45,155 nt of DNA, taken from contig JAHEJX010000024.1 of assembly GCA_024638645.1 (NCBI GenBank), forward strand, positions 1 to 45,155, given 5' to 3'. How positions within the stretch are numbered: position 1 is the stretch's first letter; each line of letters starts with the position of its first letter. This DNA comes from Actinomycetes bacterium (GTDB lineage Bacteria > Actinomycetota > Acidimicrobiia > Spongiisociales > UBA5794). Of the stretch, positions 42,409 to 45,155 are shown piece after piece. The position numbers and the translations under genes were made by a program. A model generated the notes under the pieces. The model was given only the letters and a program-made list of their open reading frames with translations, did not search any database and had not been told where the DNA came from.

Positions 42409-43173
42409 ATGCTGCTCACCGCCGACATAGGCAACACGAATACTGCGATCGGCCTCTACGACGGCGACAAGCTCGCTGCACATTGGAGGCTGACAACGGT
42501 GCCGACGCGCACGGCGGACGAGCTCGAGATCTGGCTCCGCAACCTGCTCGAGCTCGAGAAGTTGACGGGAGATGATGTGACTGGCGTGGCAATCAGCTCG
42601 GTTGTGCCTGCCATCACGTCGGTGTTTCGAGAAGTTGCGGGCGAGATCACCCCGGGCCACGTCGTCGTCGTCGGCCCAGGTACGAAGACCGGGATGCAGA
42701 TCAGCATCGATAACCCCCGGGAGGTTGGCGCGGACAGAGTCGTCAATGCAGTCGCGGCGCGGGAGCGATACGGTTCGCCTTGCATCGTTGTCGACTTCGG
42801 AACGTCGACGAACTTCGACGTTGTCGGCGCCGATGGAGACTATCTAGGAGGCTCCATCGCTCCCGGCCTCGTCATCGCGACCAATGCGTTGGTTTCGGGG
42901 ACGGCTGCGCTGCGCAACGTCGAGTTCAACCCGCCCCGAGCTGCCATCGGCAAAGGCACCGTGGAGGCGATCCAGTCTGGCGCCATCTACGGTCATGCCG
43001 GCCTCGTGGATGGGATCGTGGAGCGGCTCGCCGCCGAAGTGGGCGGAGAAGTGACCCGGGTCGCCACCGGCGGGCTGGCTGCGACGGTCGTGCCTCATTG
43101 TTCTTCCGTGGTAACGATCGACGAGTTCTTGACTCTCGACGGCTTGCGCATGATCTACGAGATGAACCAATGA
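42409..43173 (+). CDS. coaX: type III pantothenate kinase
   Basis: A 254-residue enzyme phosphorylating pantothenate, the first step to coenzyme A. It belongs to the ASKHA fold: phosphate-1 motif DIGNTNT at the N-terminus, GADRVVNA, and DFGTSTNFDVV (commonly DFGTATT; here with Asn). YLGGSIAPG and ATGGLA complete the pattern. Type III enzymes are not inhibited by CoA and need a monovalent cation such as K+. It starts 12 nt after panC and its TGA overlaps the lysS ATG (ATGA). Confidence 0.95.
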   Translation: MLLTADIGNTNTAIGLYDGDKLAAHWRLTTVPTRTADELEIWLRNLLELEKLTGDDVTGVAISSVVPAITSVFREVAGEITPGHVVVVGPGTKTGMQISIDNPREVGADRVVNAVAARERYGSPCIVVDFGTSTNFDVVGADGDYLGGSIAPGLVIATNALVSGTAALRNVEFNPPRAAIGKGTVEAIQSGAIYGHAGLVDGIVERLAAEVGGEVTRVATGGLAATVVPHCSSVVTIDEFLTLDGLRMIYEMNQ

Positions 43174-44684
43174 CAGATTCGGGTGACTCGGTCGACAGTC
43201 CGGACATTGACGATCGGCTCGACCTGGCAGCACATCCACTGACGGCCGGTCGGCTGGAAAAACATCAAGCCGTTCTGAGTGGCGAGGGGTATCCCTTCCG
43301 ATTCGAGCGCACCGCGTTGGCCGCCGAGCTGGCCACCGACTACGGGCATCTCGATGCCGGTGAGGAGAGCGGGGCGCACGTGACCGTGGCGGGACGGATC
43401 CGCAACGTCCGGGACATGGGCAAATTGGCCTTTGTCGTGTTGTCGGATGTGTCGGGCTCGATCCAGTTGTTCGTGGATCGTAAGTCGCTTGGGGACGCCT
43501 TCGATGCGTTCGGTGACCTGGACATCGGTGACTGGATCGGGGCGTCCGGCGAAGTGATGGTCACCCGCAAAGGTGAGCTTTCGGTACGAATCTCTTCTTT
43601 CGAGTTGCTGGCGAAAGCGCTGCGGCCGCTGCCCGACAAGTTCCACGGTCTCCAAGATGTCGAGGCACGCTCACGGCAGCGCTATGTCGATCTCATGGTC
43701 AACGAGCAAGCGCGTGCTGTGGCGTTGGCGCGCTCTCGCGTCATCTCCCTGTTCCGCCGGGAGTTTGAGGCTCGGGGATATATCGAGGTGGAGACGCCTG
43801 TGCTGTTGAACCAGGCGACGGGTGCCATGGCACGGCCATTCGAGACCCATCACAACGCTCTCGACATCGACATGGTCCTGCGCATCGCCACCGAGTTGTA
43901 TCTGAAGCGCCTGATCGTCGGTGGTCTGGAGCGTGTGTTCGAGGTCGGCAAGATCTTCCGTAACGAGGGCATTGACGCCACCCACATGCCCGAGTTCACG
44001 ATGCTCGAGTCGTACGAGGCATTCGCCGATTTCGAAGACATCGCCAAGATGGTCGAGTCGATGTTCGCCGTGATCGCAACCGAGGTGACGGGGTCATCAG
44101 TCATTCACTATCAGGGTCGGCAGCTGGACTTGACCCCGCCGTATCCGCGTAAGCCGATGCTGGCGATGGTGAACGATGTGCTTGAAGGATCGATTTCGTT
44201 TTCGCAGAGCCGGGACGAGGCGGTGTCTGTGGCCAGAGGCAACGGTATCGAGCCTGAGGCGCACTGGGGGATCGGCAAGATCATCGAAGAGCTGTTCGAT
44301 CGGCATGTCCAACCGACGATCTGGGATCCGGTATTCGTGACTCATCATCCGGTGGAGATCTCTCCGCTGGCGCGTCGTGCCGTTGACGATCCGAACGTGA
44401 CGGAGCGGTGGGAGCTCTTCATAGTCGGGTCTGAGTACGGCAACGCATTCTCCGAGCTGAACGAGCCTCTGGATCAGCGGGCTCGATTCGAGGCGCAAAT
44501 GGAGCTGAAGGCGGCCGGAGATGAAGAGGCTCAGGAGATCGACGAGGATTTTGTGCGGGCATTGGAGTACGGCATGCCGCCAACGGGTGGGTTGGGCATC
44601 GGGATCGACCGCCTGGTGATGCTGCTGACGGATCAAGCCCACATCCGCGAAGTGATTCTGTTCCCGACGATGCGGCCTGAGTGA
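43170..44684 (+). CDS. lysS: lysyl-tRNA synthetase, class II
   Basis: A 504-residue class II enzyme charging tRNA-Lys. The N-terminal OB-fold anticodon domain (about 60-160) contains AGRIRNVRDMGKLAFVVL. The catalytic domain has motif 1 in RREFEARGYIEVETP, motif 2 FEVGKIFRNEGIDATHMPEF and motif 3 GGLGIGIDRLVMLL. I start at the ATG overlapping the coaX stop (ATGA); the first 40 residues are an acidic extension. Its N-terminus lacks the long membrane part of mycobacterial LysX-type proteins. Confidence 0.97.
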   Translation: MTDSGDSVDSPDIDDRLDLAAHPLTAGRLEKHQAVLSGEGYPFRFERTALAAELATDYGHLDAGEESGAHVTVAGRIRNVRDMGKLAFVVLSDVSGSIQLFVDRKSLGDAFDAFGDLDIGDWIGASGEVMVTRKGELSVRISSFELLAKALRPLPDKFHGLQDVEARSRQRYVDLMVNEQARAVALARSRVISLFRREFEARGYIEVETPVLLNQATGAMARPFETHHNALDIDMVLRIATELYLKRLIVGGLERVFEVGKIFRNEGIDATHMPEFTMLESYEAFADFEDIAKMVESMFAVIATEVTGSSVIHYQGRQLDLTPPYPRKPMLAMVNDVLEGSISFSQSRDEAVSVARGNGIEPEAHWGIGKIIEELFDRHVQPTIWDPVFVTHHPVEISPLARRAVDDPNVTERWELFIVGSEYGNAFSELNEPLDQRARFEAQMELKAAGDEEAQEIDEDFVRALEYGMPPTGGLGIGIDRLVMLLTDQAHIREVILFPTMRPE

Positions 44685-44695
44685 GTATGCGAGGA

Positions 44696-44764
44696 GCCGC
44701 TGCGCGGCGACTTCGTTAGATCTGTCCCCCCTCAGGGGGGACAGCTTTGCGGCGAAGGCCGCAA
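44696..44764. terminator. three hairpins after lysS
   Basis: GCCGC / GCGGC (44696-44708), then CTGTCCCCCC / GGGGGGACAG with a TCA loop (44722-44744), then TTGCGGC / GCCGCAA with a GAAG loop (44747-44764). The second, with 10 perfect pairs followed by CTTT, is a credible terminator for the long fol-pan-lysS transcript. The series also looks like part of the repeat region that follows. Confidence 0.6.
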
Positions 44765-44854
44765 GGCGGGGGGTGCCTGGTGTGTCGCCTCTCTGGCTTG
44801 GTTTGTTCGAAGGCTCGGCGCGCGTCGTAACAGGTCGCCCGCAAGCGGGGCGCT

Positions 44855-45069
44855 GTTCCCCCGTCGGGGGAACAGACGCCCGTAGGGCGTTGCGAAAGGG
44901 GGCGCGGGTGGCGGTTCGGTGGCGTTGTTTCTGCTGTTCGTATGGCGGCGTGGGGTCGTTTGCCGGCGAAGCAGGTGGTGGTGATGGCGTGGCGGGGCGC
45001 TGTTCTTTTTGGTTCCCGCGTCGGGGGAACAGACGCCCGTAGGGCGTTGCGAAAGGGGGCGCGGGTGGC
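44855..45069. repeat. 58-bp direct repeat, two copies, each with two hairpins
   Basis: Copies at 44855-44912 and 45012-45069 differ at one base. Each starts with GTTCCC...GGGGAAC (8-bp arms in copy 1, one mismatch in copy 2), then ACGCCC-GTA-GGGCGT, then a GAAAGGGGGCGCGGGTGGC tail. About 8 bp upstream (GGGCGCT) also match, with a 10-nt insertion in copy 2. The whole stretch 44765-45042 is otherwise without a gene I can support; a minus-strand open frame across it is only the reading of the repeats. Confidence 0.85.
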
Positions 45070-45155
45070 ATCGGGCACGCGATGGCCGCGCGCTTCGCGC
45101 GTGAGGGCATGAGGCTGGTGCTCGTCGAGGTCGAAGAGGAAGCGCTGTCGGAGGT
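45043..45155 (+). pseudogene. front of an SDR gene lacking a start, fused to the repeat (runs out of window)
   Basis: From 45052 the frame reads K-G-G-A-G-G-I-G-H-A-M-A, then ARFAREGMRLVLVEVEEEAL, which is the glycine-rich cofactor loop and following helix/strand of a short-chain dehydrogenase (usual TGGxxGIGxAxA). The frame is closed by a TAG at 45040-45042 and has no start codon before the glycine loop. The roughly 12-18 residues that normally come first are replaced by repeat copy 2. It may be a 5'-truncated gene, a recombination product, or an assembly join at a repeat. Confidence 0.6.

Noticed and set aside
44097-45110. 337-codon minus-strand open frame over the end of lysS and the repeats
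   Set aside because: It is antisense to lysS and then reads through hairpin repeats, giving repeated Pro/Arg/Thr strings; no start or motif supports it.

Overview
The window is a GC-rich, gene-dense chromosomal segment from an actinobacterium (Actinomycetota). Four things point there. The pilus block follows the order of Mycobacterium tuberculosis Rv3661 to Rv3654c. A DUF2342 metalloprotease-tilS-hpt set is followed by ftsH-folP-folK-DUF2520-panC-coaX-lysS. There is a SigR/RsrA-type redox sigma/anti-sigma pair, and operons are tightly packed with 4-nt stop/start overlaps and many GTG/TTG starts. The lack of folE, folB, panD and DUF3180 from their usual places, plus several lineage-specific inserts, suggest a deep-branching group such as Acidimicrobiia; this placement is an inference.

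Layout. 1-2726 (minus): leuC-leuD, an unknown gene and a Rieske-like lipoprotein cut by the window edge. 2796-5576 (plus): a secreted/membrane unknown, then an ArsR-type regulator behind a palindromic, apparently leaderless promoter, and the MFS exporter it overlaps. 5573-7469 (minus): AlkC-type alkylation glycosylase and a HAD-IB phosphatase. 7629-11221 (plus): a seven-gene tad-like pilus operon including a 55-aa Flp pilin. 11245-12279: an AlkZ-superfamily protein. 12325-13554 (minus): an LCP-family lipoprotein. 13663-18776 (plus): trkA-trkH and a membrane pyrophosphatase of predicted K+-dependent type. 19142-21438: a tandem histidine phosphatase and a PimB-like glycosyltransferase. 21582-28931: topA, MFS, tmk, holB, acyltransferase, SDR-like epimerase. 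28973-30174: tRNA-Thr(CGT), the sigma/anti-sigma pair and a zinc-knuckle protein. 30357-31845: a membrane unknown and a CapA lipoprotein. 31923-34755: DUF2342-tilS-hpt. 34752-36578 (minus): a fused ETF beta-alpha protein. 36726-44684 (plus): ftsH, folP, a pseudophosphatase-like gene, folK with a membrane tail, DUF2520, panC, coaX, lysS. 44685-45155: hairpin-rich repeats running into the start-less front of an SDR gene.

How it fits together. trkA/trkH supply K+ next to a pyrophosphatase predicted to need it. The fol, DUF2520, panC and coaX genes make folate and coenzyme A precursors beside lysS. topA, tmk and holB serve DNA topology, dTTP supply and replication. AlkC and the AlkZ-like protein may both concern alkylated DNA.

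The most striking unexplained signal is a family of intergenic 7-bp tandem repeats of the form TACNNNN, found in seven clear places between 7.4 and 32 kb plus one weak place. Identical heptamers are shared between distant arrays. One pair of arrays in opposite orientation encloses a palindrome-rich core just upstream of the pyrophosphatase gene.
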